NCBI GenBank assembly: GCA_009777345.1
Contig: WRMB01000034.1
Coordinates: 1-42,765, forward strand
Source of the DNA: Micrococcales bacterium
GTDB taxonomy: Bacteria; Actinomycetota; Actinomycetes; Actinomycetales; Cellulomonadaceae
Reading direction: 5' to 3'
DNA length: 42,765 nt
Below the pieces are notes generated by a model. It saw nothing but the letters and a program-made list of their open reading frames with translations. It had not been told where the DNA came from and did no database searches. Each line of letters opens with the position of its first letter. The stretch's first letter is position 1. Shown piece by piece: positions 23,896 to 31,126 of this stretch. Both the position numbers and the translations under genes were made by a program.

Positions 23896-23945
23896 GACTC
23901 CCGTCATGGTCGTCCGGTACCGCGTCGAGGTGAGAGGCGTTGCGC

Positions 23946-24467
23946 ATGAGGGTGCTGCTCGCCGTGGCCTCGCGGCACGGCGCGACCTGGGAGATCGGCG
24001 GATCCGTCGCCGAGGTGCTGCGCGCTCGCCAGCACAGCGCCGACCTCGTCGCCCCCGAGTCGGTGACCAGCCTGGAGGGCTACGACGCGGCTGTCGTCGG
24101 GTCGGCGGTCTACCTCACCCAGCTCCTTCCCCCCGCCCGGCAGCTGCTCACCCGGCTGCGTCCCGAGCTGTCCGCCGTGCCGCTGTGGCTGTTCGCCTCG
24201 GGGCTGGCCCGGCCCTCCTCCGGTGCCCGGACCGCCGCCGACCTGGCCCAGCTCACCGAACGGCTGGGTGCACGCGGGTTCCAGCTGTTCCGCGGTCGGC
24301 TGGAACGGGACGGGCTGAGCTTTGCCGAACGGGTCGCGGCCGCCGGGGTGCTCAACCGCGAGGGCGACCACCGCGACTTCGAGGTCATCGAACGCTGGGC
24401 CGGGCGGATCGCCGATACACTCGACCAGGTCGCCGCCGGACCAGACTCCGAGGTGCACGCGTCCTGA
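23946..24467 (+). CDS. Flavodoxin-domain protein (HemG-like)
   Basis: The 173-residue protein has a flavodoxin fold. MRVLLAVASRHGATWEIGGS has the FMN phosphate loop (SRHGATWEI, about residues 9-17), and DAAVVGSAVYLTQLLPPAR matches the second FMN-binding loop. It resembles flavodoxin-type protoporphyrinogen oxidases (HemG) and menaquinone-dependent relatives. ATG 23946 is preceded by GAGAGG at 8 nt; TTG 23940 is a less likely start. Ferrochelatase lies 1.1 kb downstream, so a redox role in haem synthesis is attractive but not proven. Actinobacteria normally use CgoX at this step. Confidence 0.82.
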   Translation: MRVLLAVASRHGATWEIGGSVAEVLRARQHSADLVAPESVTSLEGYDAAVVGSAVYLTQLLPPARQLLTRLRPELSAVPLWLFASGLARPSSGARTAADLAQLTERLGARGFQLFRGRLERDGLSFAERVAAAGVLNREGDHRDFEVIERWAGRIADTLDQVAAGPDSEVHAS

Positions 24468-24537
24468 CGCTCCGCAGCGTCGGACGGGACGAGATGCAAG
24501 CCACAGGTGTACGGGTTATTGGTACAAGGAGACCGTC

Positions 24538-25257
24538 GTGCGACGTCTGATGCCTCACATACTCACCTCGCTCGTCGTCGGCACTGTTTTCGTCGGCGCC
24601 TTGGCCGGGTGCGCCGACAGTGCGCCGACGACTTCTACCAGCGGTCCCACCTCGAACGCCGCGACCAGCGACCTTGAGGTCTCTGACGCCAGTACAGCGG
24701 CACTGGAGGGTGCTGTCGAGCGGGTTCTGGTCGCGTTGCGCGATCGGGACCACGCGACGTTGGCTGAGCTGGTCGACCCTGACGAGGGGGTTGTCTTCCT
24801 GCCCTACTCGTACTCCTCCTACGCTCCGGACGTCACTGCTCAGATCGTGGACGCTCATGACCGGATGTCGCCGGAGGAGGTCGGTCGGCTGGGCACGTCT
24901 GGCACGACCCGCGTCTGGGGCACCTACGAGGGTCGCGGGGACCCGATCGAGCTGACCGTCGACGACTACTGGGTGCGTTTCGTCTGGGATCGCGACTACC
25001 TCGACGCTCCGTCCGTGGCTGTGGACCACAGCCGGGTGCCGTCTGCGTGGGCGGGTATTCCTGATGTGTTCGGCCCGACGGCCCGGTGGGTCGAGTGCGC
25101 TTTCCCCGATGGTGAGGACCCCGACGTAGGGGGGCTGGACTGGTCGGCTCTCAACCTGGTCTTTCGCGAGACCGTCCAGATAGACCCCGCGACAGGGACT
25201 GTCGTCGGTACGACCTACGGCCTCATAGCTGTCATCCACGGCGAGCACGAGGTGTGA
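24538..25257 (+). CDS. Lipoprotein of unknown function (239 aa)
   Basis: GTG 24538 is supported by AAGGAG at 6 nt. A signal peptide (RRLMPHILTSLVVGTVFVGA) ends in the lipobox LAGC (about residues 23-26). A Ser/Thr-rich linker is followed by a domain with AAVERVLVALRDRDHATLAEL-like helices (about residues 65-85), which resembles the start of SnoaL/NTF2-like or DUF4878-type domains. The rest is beta-rich, with two Trp-rich strands (YWVRFVWDRDYL and RWVECAFPDGED). No catalytic motif is seen. Its promoter is unclear: the 70 nt after the flavodoxin stop include TTATTG and GTACAA. Palindromic repeat copy B lies about 100 nt downstream. Confidence 0.78.
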   Translation: MRRLMPHILTSLVVGTVFVGALAGCADSAPTTSTSGPTSNAATSDLEVSDASTAALEGAVERVLVALRDRDHATLAELVDPDEGVVFLPYSYSSYAPDVTAQIVDAHDRMSPEEVGRLGTSGTTRVWGTYEGRGDPIELTVDDYWVRFVWDRDYLDAPSVAVDHSRVPSAWAGIPDVFGPTARWVECAFPDGEDPDVGGLDWSALNLVFRETVQIDPATGTVVGTTYGLIAVIHGEHEV

Positions 25258-25359
25258 CGGCCCTGGAGGGACGGTTCCTACTGTCCCACCTGGTTCGTCG
25301 CGGCCCTGGGCTGGGACGGTTCGCGCTTCGTGCGGAACGCTCCCCACTTCGCTCGCAAT

Positions 25360-25455
25360 CCGATAAGTGTGTGCTAGTTCGTGGGTTCCACGCCGTTCCA
25401 CCGTTTCGAAACGGTGGAACGGCGTGGAACCCACGAACTGGAGCACTCTTATCGG
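25360..25455. repeat. Palindromic repeat, copy B: complete 96-bp element
   Basis: The core 25376-25439 is a perfect 64-bp palindrome with 32-bp arms and no loop, centred on TTCGAA (25405-25410). It is bounded on both sides by 8-nt spacers and the terminal inverted repeat CCGATAAG (25360-25367) / CTTATCGG (25448-25455). I see no target-site duplication beside it. Copies A and C are partial or diverged. This one is the most intact. Confidence 0.93.
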
Positions 25456-25471
25456 TTCTATGATCTGAGGT

Positions 25472-25492
25472 GGGCGGGTGGGCGGGTGGGGG
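25472..25492 (+). other. G-quadruplex motif upstream of the ferrochelatase gene
   Basis: Five G-runs of three to five bases (starting 25472, 25476, 25480, 25484, 25488) are separated by single bases, the tightest G4 pattern. It lies 99 nt before the ferrochelatase GTG. TATGAT at 25459-25464 could be a -10 that places the motif in the 5' leader. Confidence 0.7.
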
Positions 25493-25578
25493 ACAGGCGG
25501 GGGCGGAGAGGGAGGGGGGACGGTCGGTCGGTCGCGCACCGTCTGGACGGGCTGCCCGGCAGGCCAGCGGCTCTGTGC

Positions 25579-25584
25579 CATGAT
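25579..25584 (+). promoter_or_regulatory. Possible leaderless -10 (CATGAT) of the ferrochelatase gene
   Basis: CATGAT is followed by CACGGG and GTG 25591. The alternative is the upstream TATGAT (25459-25464) with a leader of about 120 nt. Confidence 0.45.
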
Positions 25585-25590
25585 CACGGG

Positions 25591-26694
25591 GTGTCCGATC
25601 ACCTGCTCGCCCCGTACGGGGCAGTCCTGATCGCCTCGTTCGGTGGACCCGAGGGTCCGGACGAGGTGATGCCCTTCCTGCGTCGCGCCACCGCGGGGAC
25701 GAGCGTGCCGGAGGCCCGGCTGGCCGCGGTCGCCGAGCACTACTACGCCCGGGGCGGGATCAGCCCGATCAACGCGGCCAACGAGGCGTTGCGGGCCGCG
25801 CTGGCCGACGAGCTGGCCCGCCGGGGCGCGCCCGTGCCGGTGCTGTGCGGCAACCGCAACGCCCCGCCGGAGTACGCCGATGCGCTGGACGCCGCGCAGC
25901 AGGCCGGGGCACGGCACGTCGTCGCGCTGGTGACCAGCGCTTTCGCCAGCTACTCGGGCTGTCGGCAGTACCGGGAGGACTTCGCCGCAGAGCTGGCCGG
26001 CCGCGACCTGGTACTGGACAAGGTGCGGCCGTTCTTCAACCACCCGGGCTTCGTCGCGGCCAACGTCGACGCGGTGGTGGCCGCCTGCTCCGAGCTGGGC
26101 GAGGTCGACCGGGTGGTGTTCGTCACCCACTCGCTGCCGCTGCCCATGGCGCAGGCGTCTGGCGCGTGCGGACCGGACTACACCGCCCAGCACCTGGACG
26201 TGGTCGGGCTCGTCGCGCAGACGGCGGGCCAGCGGCTGGGCCGCACGCTGACCTGGGACCTGGCGTACTGCTCCCGGTCCGGGCCGCCGCGCCAGCCGTG
26301 GCTGGAACCGGACGTCAACGACCACCTGGCCGCGCTGGCCGCCGACAAGGTGCGGCGCGTGGTGCTGGTCCCGGTCGGTTTCGTCTGCGACCACATGGAG
26401 GTCGTCAACGACCTGGACGACGAGGCGGTCGCCACGGCCCGGGAGCACGGTATGACCGTGGTGCGGGCCGCCACCGTGGGGACCCACCCGGCGTTCGTCT
26501 CCGGCCTGGCCGACCTGCTGGTCGAACGGGCCGCCGCGGAACGGGCCAGGGCCGCGGGTACCGCCGCACCCGACCCGGCCCGGACCGGTGCCCTGCCGGT
26601 CCGGCCTGACCGCTGCCCGGCGGACGGCTGCCGTCGTGAGGCCGGGGTCGACCCGGGACGACCCGCCGCCTGCACCGACGAGGCCGGTACCTGA
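25591..26694 (+). CDS. hemH: Ferrochelatase (coproporphyrin type, CpfC/HemH)
   Basis: It inserts ferrous iron into a porphyrin; in actinobacteria the substrate is usually coproporphyrin III. The 367-residue protein opens AVLIASFGGPEGPDEVMPFL. It has RGGISPINAAN (about 57), the VTSAFASYSGCRQYRED block (about 113-129), VVFVTHSLPLPM with the metal-site His, and GFVCDHMEVVNDLDDEA with the second ligand region. The Cys in YSGCRQY and the C-terminal RCPADGC match positions that bind a [2Fe-2S] cluster in mycobacterial ferrochelatase, so a cluster is likely. The GTG start is 6 nt after CATGAT. A flavodoxin-like gene lies upstream. Protoporphyrin use cannot be excluded. Confidence 0.93.
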   Translation: MSDHLLAPYGAVLIASFGGPEGPDEVMPFLRRATAGTSVPEARLAAVAEHYYARGGISPINAANEALRAALADELARRGAPVPVLCGNRNAPPEYADALDAAQQAGARHVVALVTSAFASYSGCRQYREDFAAELAGRDLVLDKVRPFFNHPGFVAANVDAVVAACSELGEVDRVVFVTHSLPLPMAQASGACGPDYTAQHLDVVGLVAQTAGQRLGRTLTWDLAYCSRSGPPRQPWLEPDVNDHLAALAADKVRRVVLVPVGFVCDHMEVVNDLDDEAVATAREHGMTVVRAATVGTHPAFVSGLADLLVERAAAERARAAGTAAPDPARTGALPVRPDRCPADGCRREAGVDPGRPAACTDEAGT

Positions 26695-26734
26695 CGGCTG
26701 TCGCGGGCTCGTCAACCCGGTCGCCCCGGACCCG

Positions 26735-26740
26735 TAGGCT
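26735..26740 (+). promoter_or_regulatory. pdtaS -10 element (TAGGCT), leaderless
   Basis: TAGGCT, GGTCTG, then GTG 26747. Confidence 0.7.
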
Positions 26741-26746
26741 GGTCTG

Positions 26747-28270
26747 GTGCCGACCTTGTCCGCGCTGTCCCAGCGCTACGGGCCGCTGCCTCCCGCCGAC
26801 CTCGAGTGGTTGCAGCTGCTGACCGGAGACTGGCAGGTCCTGTCTGACCTGGCCTTTGCCGACCTGGTGCTGTGGCTGCCGTCCGAGGGCGGGTTCGTCG
26901 CGATCGCCCAGTGCCGTCCGTCCACCGGGTCGACGGTGTACGACGACGACGTGGTCGGGTCTGTCGCCTCGCCCCGGCAGTGCGCCCAGCTGCAGGCCGC
27001 GCTGGACGAACGACGGCCGCTGCGGCTGAGGTCGAGCTGGGGCCCGAGCACGGCGACCGCGCCCTGGCCGTCGACATCGGTCGTCTGGTCGGCTCCTGAC
27101 CGGCAGCCGCACTGGTACGGCGATTTCGCGGTGCGCGAGGAGGTGGTGCCGGTGGTGCACGACGGTCGGCCGGTCGCCGTGATGTCCCGGCACGCCAACG
27201 TCGGTGGGGCCCGCACCCCGAGCCGGCTGGAGCTGAACTACGTGGAGGCGGCCGACGACATGGTCGGCATGGTCGCCCGCGGCGAGTACCCGCTGCCTGT
27301 CAGCCGGGCCGGCAGCGGTTCGCCGCGCGTCGGCGACGGGATGATGCGGGTCGACGCCGAGGCGACGGTGCTCTACGTCAGCCCCAATGCGCTGTCGTGC
27401 CTCCACCGGCTGGGGGTGCAGGACGATCCGGTCGGGCGTTCCCTGGTCGATATCTCGGCCGCTCTGGTCGGTCTGGAGGTCGGGAAGGCTCCACCGATGC
27501 TGAGCAAGGCGCCGTGGTGGGTGGACGTCGAGTCGCACGGGGTGACGGTGGCGGTCCGGGGGCTGCCTCTGACCGAGGACGGGGACCTGACCGGGGCGGT
27601 GCTGCTGTGCCGGGACGTGTCAGAGCTGCGGCGGCGCGAGCGTGAGCTGGTCACCAAGGACGCCACGATCAGGGAGATCCACCACCGGGTGAAGAACAAC
27701 CTGCAGACCGTGGCCGCGCTGCTGCGGATGCAGTCGCGCCGGGTGACCTCGTCCGACGCCCGGGCGGCTCTGACCGAGGCGATGCGCAGGGTGGCGACCA
27801 TCGCGCTGGTGCACGAGGCGCTGTCGCAGAACCCGGACGAGACCGTGGACTTCGACGACGTGGTGCGTCTGGTGCTGCGCCTGACGGCGGACGCTGCGGC
27901 CTGCGAGAACCAGGTCAGCACCGTCCTGGAGGGCACCTTCGGGCATCTCTGCGCCAAAGGCGCGACGGCGTTGGCGCTGGTGCTCACCGAGCTGGTGACC
28001 AATGCTGTCGAGCACGGGTTCGCCGACGGCGGGTCGGGGACGGTACGGGTCGTGGTGGACCGCGACGACGACCAGCTCCAGGTCGAGGTCGTCGACGACG
28101 GTCGGGGGCTGACGGACGGCCCTGGCGACGGGCTGGGCACCCAGATCGTCTCGACGCTGGTCGCCAACGAGCTCGGCGGGTCGATCGTGTGGCGCTCCGG
28201 CCCGCAGGGCGGCACGTCGGTGGTCATCCAGATGCAGGTGTGCCTGTCCCGGGACGAGCCCGTGGGCTAG
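26747..28270 (+). CDS. pdtaS: PdtaS-type sensor histidine kinase
   Basis: This cytosolic HisKA_2 kinase is the likely partner of the ANTAR-domain regulator PdtaR, which acts at the RNA level. The 507-residue order is an N-terminal GAF-like domain (about 1-150), a PAS domain (about 190-300), then HisKA_2 with REIHHRVKNNLQTVAALLRM (phospho-His about 312). The ATPase domain follows with LVTNAVEHGF, VVDDGRGLTDG and DGLGTQIVSTLV. There are no membrane segments. It ends 3 nt from the convergent whiB1 gene, the same arrangement as Rv3220c and Rv3219 in Mycobacterium tuberculosis. PdtaR is not in this window. Confidence 0.92.
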   Translation: MPTLSALSQRYGPLPPADLEWLQLLTGDWQVLSDLAFADLVLWLPSEGGFVAIAQCRPSTGSTVYDDDVVGSVASPRQCAQLQAALDERRPLRLRSSWGPSTATAPWPSTSVVWSAPDRQPHWYGDFAVREEVVPVVHDGRPVAVMSRHANVGGARTPSRLELNYVEAADDMVGMVARGEYPLPVSRAGSGSPRVGDGMMRVDAEATVLYVSPNALSCLHRLGVQDDPVGRSLVDISAALVGLEVGKAPPMLSKAPWWVDVESHGVTVAVRGLPLTEDGDLTGAVLLCRDVSELRRRERELVTKDATIREIHHRVKNNLQTVAALLRMQSRRVTSSDARAALTEAMRRVATIALVHEALSQNPDETVDFDDVVRLVLRLTADAAACENQVSTVLEGTFGHLCAKGATALALVLTELVTNAVEHGFADGGSGTVRVVVDRDDDQLQVEVVDDGRGLTDGPGDGLGTQIVSTLVANELGGSIVWRSGPQGGTSVVIQMQVCLSRDEPVG

Positions 28271-28273
28271 ACC

Positions 28274-28525
28274 TCAGCCAGCGGCGCGGCGCTGGCGGGC
28301 GGTACGCCGCTTCAGCGCCCGGCGTTCGTCCTCGGACAGGCCGCCCCACACGCCTGCGTCCTGGCTGTTCTCGATCGCCCAGGCGAGGCAGGTATCGACG
28401 ACGTCGCAGCGGTGGCACACGGCCTTCGCCAGCTCGATCTGCTGCAGTGCCGGGCCGGTGTTCCCGATCGGGAAGAACAGCTCGGGGTCCTCGTCCAGGC
28501 ATGAGGCACGGTGACGCCAGTCCAT
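28274..28525 (-). CDS. whiB1: WhiB1-type iron-sulfur transcription factor
   Basis: WhiB1 binds an NO-sensitive [4Fe-4S] cluster and interacts with sigma factor region 4. The 83-residue protein has the four cluster Cys: C9 in HRASCLDEDPELFFP, then C37 and C40 in AVCHRCDV and C46 in TCLAW. The GVWGGLSEDERRALKRR turn and basic tail complete the family pattern. The match to mycobacterial WhiB1 is close, including length. ATG 28525 follows AGGAG at 7 nt. A perfect CRP-type palindrome lies about 150 nt upstream, mirroring CRP control of whiB1 in M. tuberculosis. The gene is convergent with pdtaS. Confidence 0.95.
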   Translation of the reverse strand: MDWRHRASCLDEDPELFFPIGNTGPALQQIELAKAVCHRCDVVDTCLAWAIENSQDAGVWGGLSEDERRALKRRTARQRRAAG

Positions 28526-28675
28526 CGGTTGTTGCTCCTAGCTCGAGGCCGCATGAGGTCCACCACAGGGGTCAGGGGACGGAGATGCGGCCATGAAGGT
28601 CAGTGGCTCCGGGGACAAGCCTCACATGTCGCGGAAGTCCGGACAACCGCATTCGGCTCGCAGTTCGGACACAAC

Positions 28676-28695
28676 AGTGTGAGATTCGTCACACT
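28676..28695 (-). promoter_or_regulatory. CRP/GlxR-type binding site upstream of whiB1
   Basis: AGTGTGA (28676-28682) and TCACACT (28689-28695) form a perfect palindrome with a 6-nt spacer, matching the CRP consensus TGTGA-N6-TCACA. It is 150 nt upstream of the whiB1 start and 395 nt from the divergent response-regulator gene, so whiB1 is the likely target. Confidence 0.82.
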
Positions 28696-28895
28696 TTACG
28701 GATTCATGACCCAGTCCTGGCCCGCATCAGGGGGATTGGCGCGCCACGACGCTTGTTGGACGAGGTGACCTGCGTAGACCTGTCCGAGTCAGCTCGCCGG
28801 ACCGGGGGCGGTCGGGCCGTGGCGGTGACCGTTATGTCCACTATTTCGCCCGCTGGGCTTCACTCAAACCTGCCCGCGAAGCCCGGAGAATCTGG

Positions 28896-28946
28896 TATAA
28901 GCGGCGCGGCTGCGGCGATAGGTCGGCGCGCGCCAGCCGCCGACCT
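28896..28946 (+). other. Orphan -10-like TATAAG and 9-bp hairpin in a gene-free region
   Basis: The 564 nt between whiB1 and the response regulator hold no convincing gene. On the plus strand TGGTATAAG (TATAAG 28896-28901) is an extended -10 candidate. It is followed by a perfect 9-bp hairpin AGGTCGGCG (28920-28928) / CGCCGACCT (28938-28946) with a 9-nt loop. A small RNA or long leader is possible, but no T-tract follows. Confidence 0.3.
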
Positions 28947-29077
28947 GAGGGTCGCCCAGCGGCGCTCGGGCCGGCGCGGGCGGGCCGCGGTCCGGTTCGG
29001 CGGCGGCTCCTGCGGTGCGGGAGAAGACTGGCGAAGGTTGTCGGTGGGTTCGTCGGTCTGGGTCACCCGGCATGTCC

Positions 29078-29083
29078 TACGAT
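29078..29083 (+). promoter_or_regulatory. Response-regulator -10 element (TACGAT), leaderless
   Basis: TACGAT, GAAGCA, then GTG 29090. Confidence 0.65.
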
Positions 29084-29089
29084 GAAGCA

Positions 29090-29776
29090 GTGACCCGTGT
29101 TCTGTTGGCTGAAGACGACCCTGCCATTGCCGAACCTTTGGCTCGAGCGCTGTCTCGGGAGGGCTATGACGTACGAGTCCAAGGGACAGGTCAAGGTGCC
29201 ATAGACGGCGCTTCTGGCGTGGACCTCGTCGTGCTAGACCTCGGTCTGCCCGATATGGACGGTCTGGACGTCGCCCGGGCCATCCGGTCCCAGGGCCTGA
29301 CCACGCCGGTGCTCGTGCTCACCGCCCGGGCCGACGAGGTCGACCTCGTCGTCGGGCTCGACGCCGGGGCCGACGACTACGTGACCAAGCCGTTCCGCCT
29401 GGCCGAGCTGCTGGCCCGGGTGCGGGCCCTGCTGCGCCGCACCGGCGGCGAGCCCAGCGACGAGGAGGAGCTGCACGCCCAGGACGTCCGCGTGGACGTC
29501 GCCGCCCACCGGGCGTTCCAGGGCGAGGTCGAGCTGCACCTGACCGCGAAGGAGTTCGACCTGCTCCGGATGCTGGTCGCGGCGGCGGGCACGGTGGTCG
29601 CCCGGGAGGCGATCATGCGCGAGGTCTGGGGCACCGACCCGAACGGGTCGACCAAGACCCTCGACATGCACGTGTCCTGGCTGCGCCGCAAGCTGGGCGA
29701 CGACGCCAACGCCCCCGGCTACATCACCACGGTGCGGGGGATGGGCTTCCGGTTCGAGGAGTCCGGGCAGGTGTAG
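29090..29776 (+). CDS. OmpR-family response regulator
   Basis: The 228-residue protein has a receiver domain (about 1-115) with acidic pair LLAEDDPAIAEPL, phospho-acceptor Asp in VVLDLGLPDMDG (about 49), LVLTARADEVD and the switch Lys in YVTKPFRLAEL. A winged-helix DNA-binding domain (about 130-225) ends YITTVRGMGFRFEES. GTG 29090 is 6 nt after TACGAT. The kinase gene starts 4 nt after the stop, so the two form one operon. The target genes and stimulus are not evident; neighbouring cell-envelope genes make an envelope signal plausible. Confidence 0.94.
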   Translation: MTRVLLAEDDPAIAEPLARALSREGYDVRVQGTGQGAIDGASGVDLVVLDLGLPDMDGLDVARAIRSQGLTTPVLVLTARADEVDLVVGLDAGADDYVTKPFRLAELLARVRALLRRTGGEPSDEEELHAQDVRVDVAAHRAFQGEVELHLTAKEFDLLRMLVAAAGTVVAREAIMREVWGTDPNGSTKTLDMHVSWLRRKLGDDANAPGYITTVRGMGFRFEESGQV

Positions 29777-29780
29777 TCCG

Positions 29781-31106
29781 GTGCGGCGCCGCGTCCTGCA
29801 GGCCACGATCGCGACGGTCACCGTCGCGGTGGTGCTGCTCGGTGTGCCGCTGGCCTTCTTCGGCGCCCAGCTGGTGCGTCAGACCCAGATCCAGGAGATC
29901 GAGGCCGCGGCCCAGTCCCTGGCCCTGGCCGTGGACCTGCGGATCGAGCAGCAGGTCCCGTTCGACGAGGCGCTGCTGGCCCGGTACACCGCCGGGCAGA
30001 CCGTCCGGCACGTCAGCGTGGAGATGCCCGACGGGCGTCACCTCACCCAGGGCCAGGAGGTCACCGGCCGCAGCCTCGACGCCCGGGTGCGCTCGGCCCA
30101 GGGGGCGCAGATCGTGGTCTCGGCGTCCTGGTGGGACGTGTTCTGGCTGTCGGCGCGGGTGATCGGGCTGGTCGTGGCCGCGGCGCTGGTCGCCATCGCG
30201 GCCAGTATCGCCCTGGCGATCTGGCAGTCGGACCGGCTCTCCGCGCCGCTGGTGTACCTGGCGGCCTCGGCCGAACAGCTGGGGTCGGGCCAGGTGCGCC
30301 CGCACCTGGAACCGTCCGGGGTGGAGGAGATCGACCTGGTCGCCGCCGAGCTGGCCCGCAGCGCCGACCGGATGGCCCGGCGGCTGGCCGCCGAACGACA
30401 GTTCGCCTCCGACGCCTCCCACCAGCTGCGCACCCCGCTGACCGCGCTGTCCATGCGGCTGGAAGAGATCACGACCGCCACCGAGCGCGACGATGTGCGC
30501 GAGGAGGCCCGGATCTCCCTGGAGCAGGTGGAACGGCTGGTCGGCGTCGTCGACGACCTGCTGACCAGCTCGCGCCGGGCGGCCGGTGGCACCACCGAGG
30601 CCGTCCCGCTGGCCGAGGTGCTGCACCAGCAGGAAGAGGAGTGGTCGGTGCCGTTCGCCGACGCCGGTCGTCGCCTGGTGGTGCAGGTCGACCCGGGCGT
30701 GGAGGTGCTCGCCACCCCCGGTGCCCTGGCCCAGGTGCTGGCCACGCTCGTGGAGAACTCGCTCAAGCACGGCGGCGGCACCACGACGGTACGGTCCCGG
30801 CCGGGCACGTCCACCCGGTCGGTGGTCGTCGAGGTGGCCGACGAAGGCCCCGGGGTGCCCGACGACCTGGCACCGCGGATCTTCGAACGCAACGTGACCT
30901 CCGGTGCGGGCACCGGTCTGGGCCTGGCCCTGGCCCGTGACCTGGCCTCGGCCGACGGCGGTCGGCTGGAGCTGGCGCAGCGCCGCCCCGCGGTGTTCGC
31001 GCTGTTCCTGGCCCAGGTCCCGGCCGCGCTGCGCACCGACAAGGTGCTGCCGATCGGCCCGGCGGTCGCGACCCGGCCGGACCGTCGTCGCCACCGGGGC
31101 GACTGA
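29781..31106 (+). CDS. Membrane sensor histidine kinase
   Basis: This is the partner of the response regulator just upstream. The 441-residue protein has a first membrane helix at about residues 8-30 and an extracytoplasmic sensor loop of about 85 residues. A second helix (WLSARVIGLVVAAALVAIAA) lies at about 118-145, followed by a HAMP linker. HisKA has ASDASHQLRTPLTALSMRLE (phospho-His about 214) and the ATPase domain has VENSLKHGGGT, DEGPGVPDDL and GTGLGLALARDL. The start is GTG 29781. Its stop falls in an imperfect 13-bp tandem repeat shared with the convergent gtrA stop. The ligand of the sensor loop is unknown. Confidence 0.94.
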   Translation: MRRRVLQATIATVTVAVVLLGVPLAFFGAQLVRQTQIQEIEAAAQSLALAVDLRIEQQVPFDEALLARYTAGQTVRHVSVEMPDGRHLTQGQEVTGRSLDARVRSAQGAQIVVSASWWDVFWLSARVIGLVVAAALVAIAASIALAIWQSDRLSAPLVYLAASAEQLGSGQVRPHLEPSGVEEIDLVAAELARSADRMARRLAAERQFASDASHQLRTPLTALSMRLEEITTATERDDVREEARISLEQVERLVGVVDDLLTSSRRAAGGTTEAVPLAEVLHQQEEEWSVPFADAGRRLVVQVDPGVEVLATPGALAQVLATLVENSLKHGGGTTTVRSRPGTSTRSVVVEVADEGPGVPDDLAPRIFERNVTSGAGTGLGLALARDLASADGGRLELAQRRPAVFALFLAQVPAALRTDKVLPIGPAVATRPDRRRHRGD

Positions 31107-31126
31107 CCAGGCCGACTGATCAGGCC
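31101..31126. repeat. 13-bp tandem repeat holding two convergent stop codons
   Basis: GACTGACCAGGCC (31101-31113) and GACTGATCAGGCC (31114-31126) differ at one base. The first contains the kinase TGA (31104-31106); the second contains the minus-strand gtrA stop (TCA at 31120-31122). Confidence 0.85.

Noticed and set aside
28561..28768. Short ORFs upstream of whiB1
   Set aside because: They span the CRP site and promoter region, start without ribosome-binding sites and encode Arg-rich peptides.
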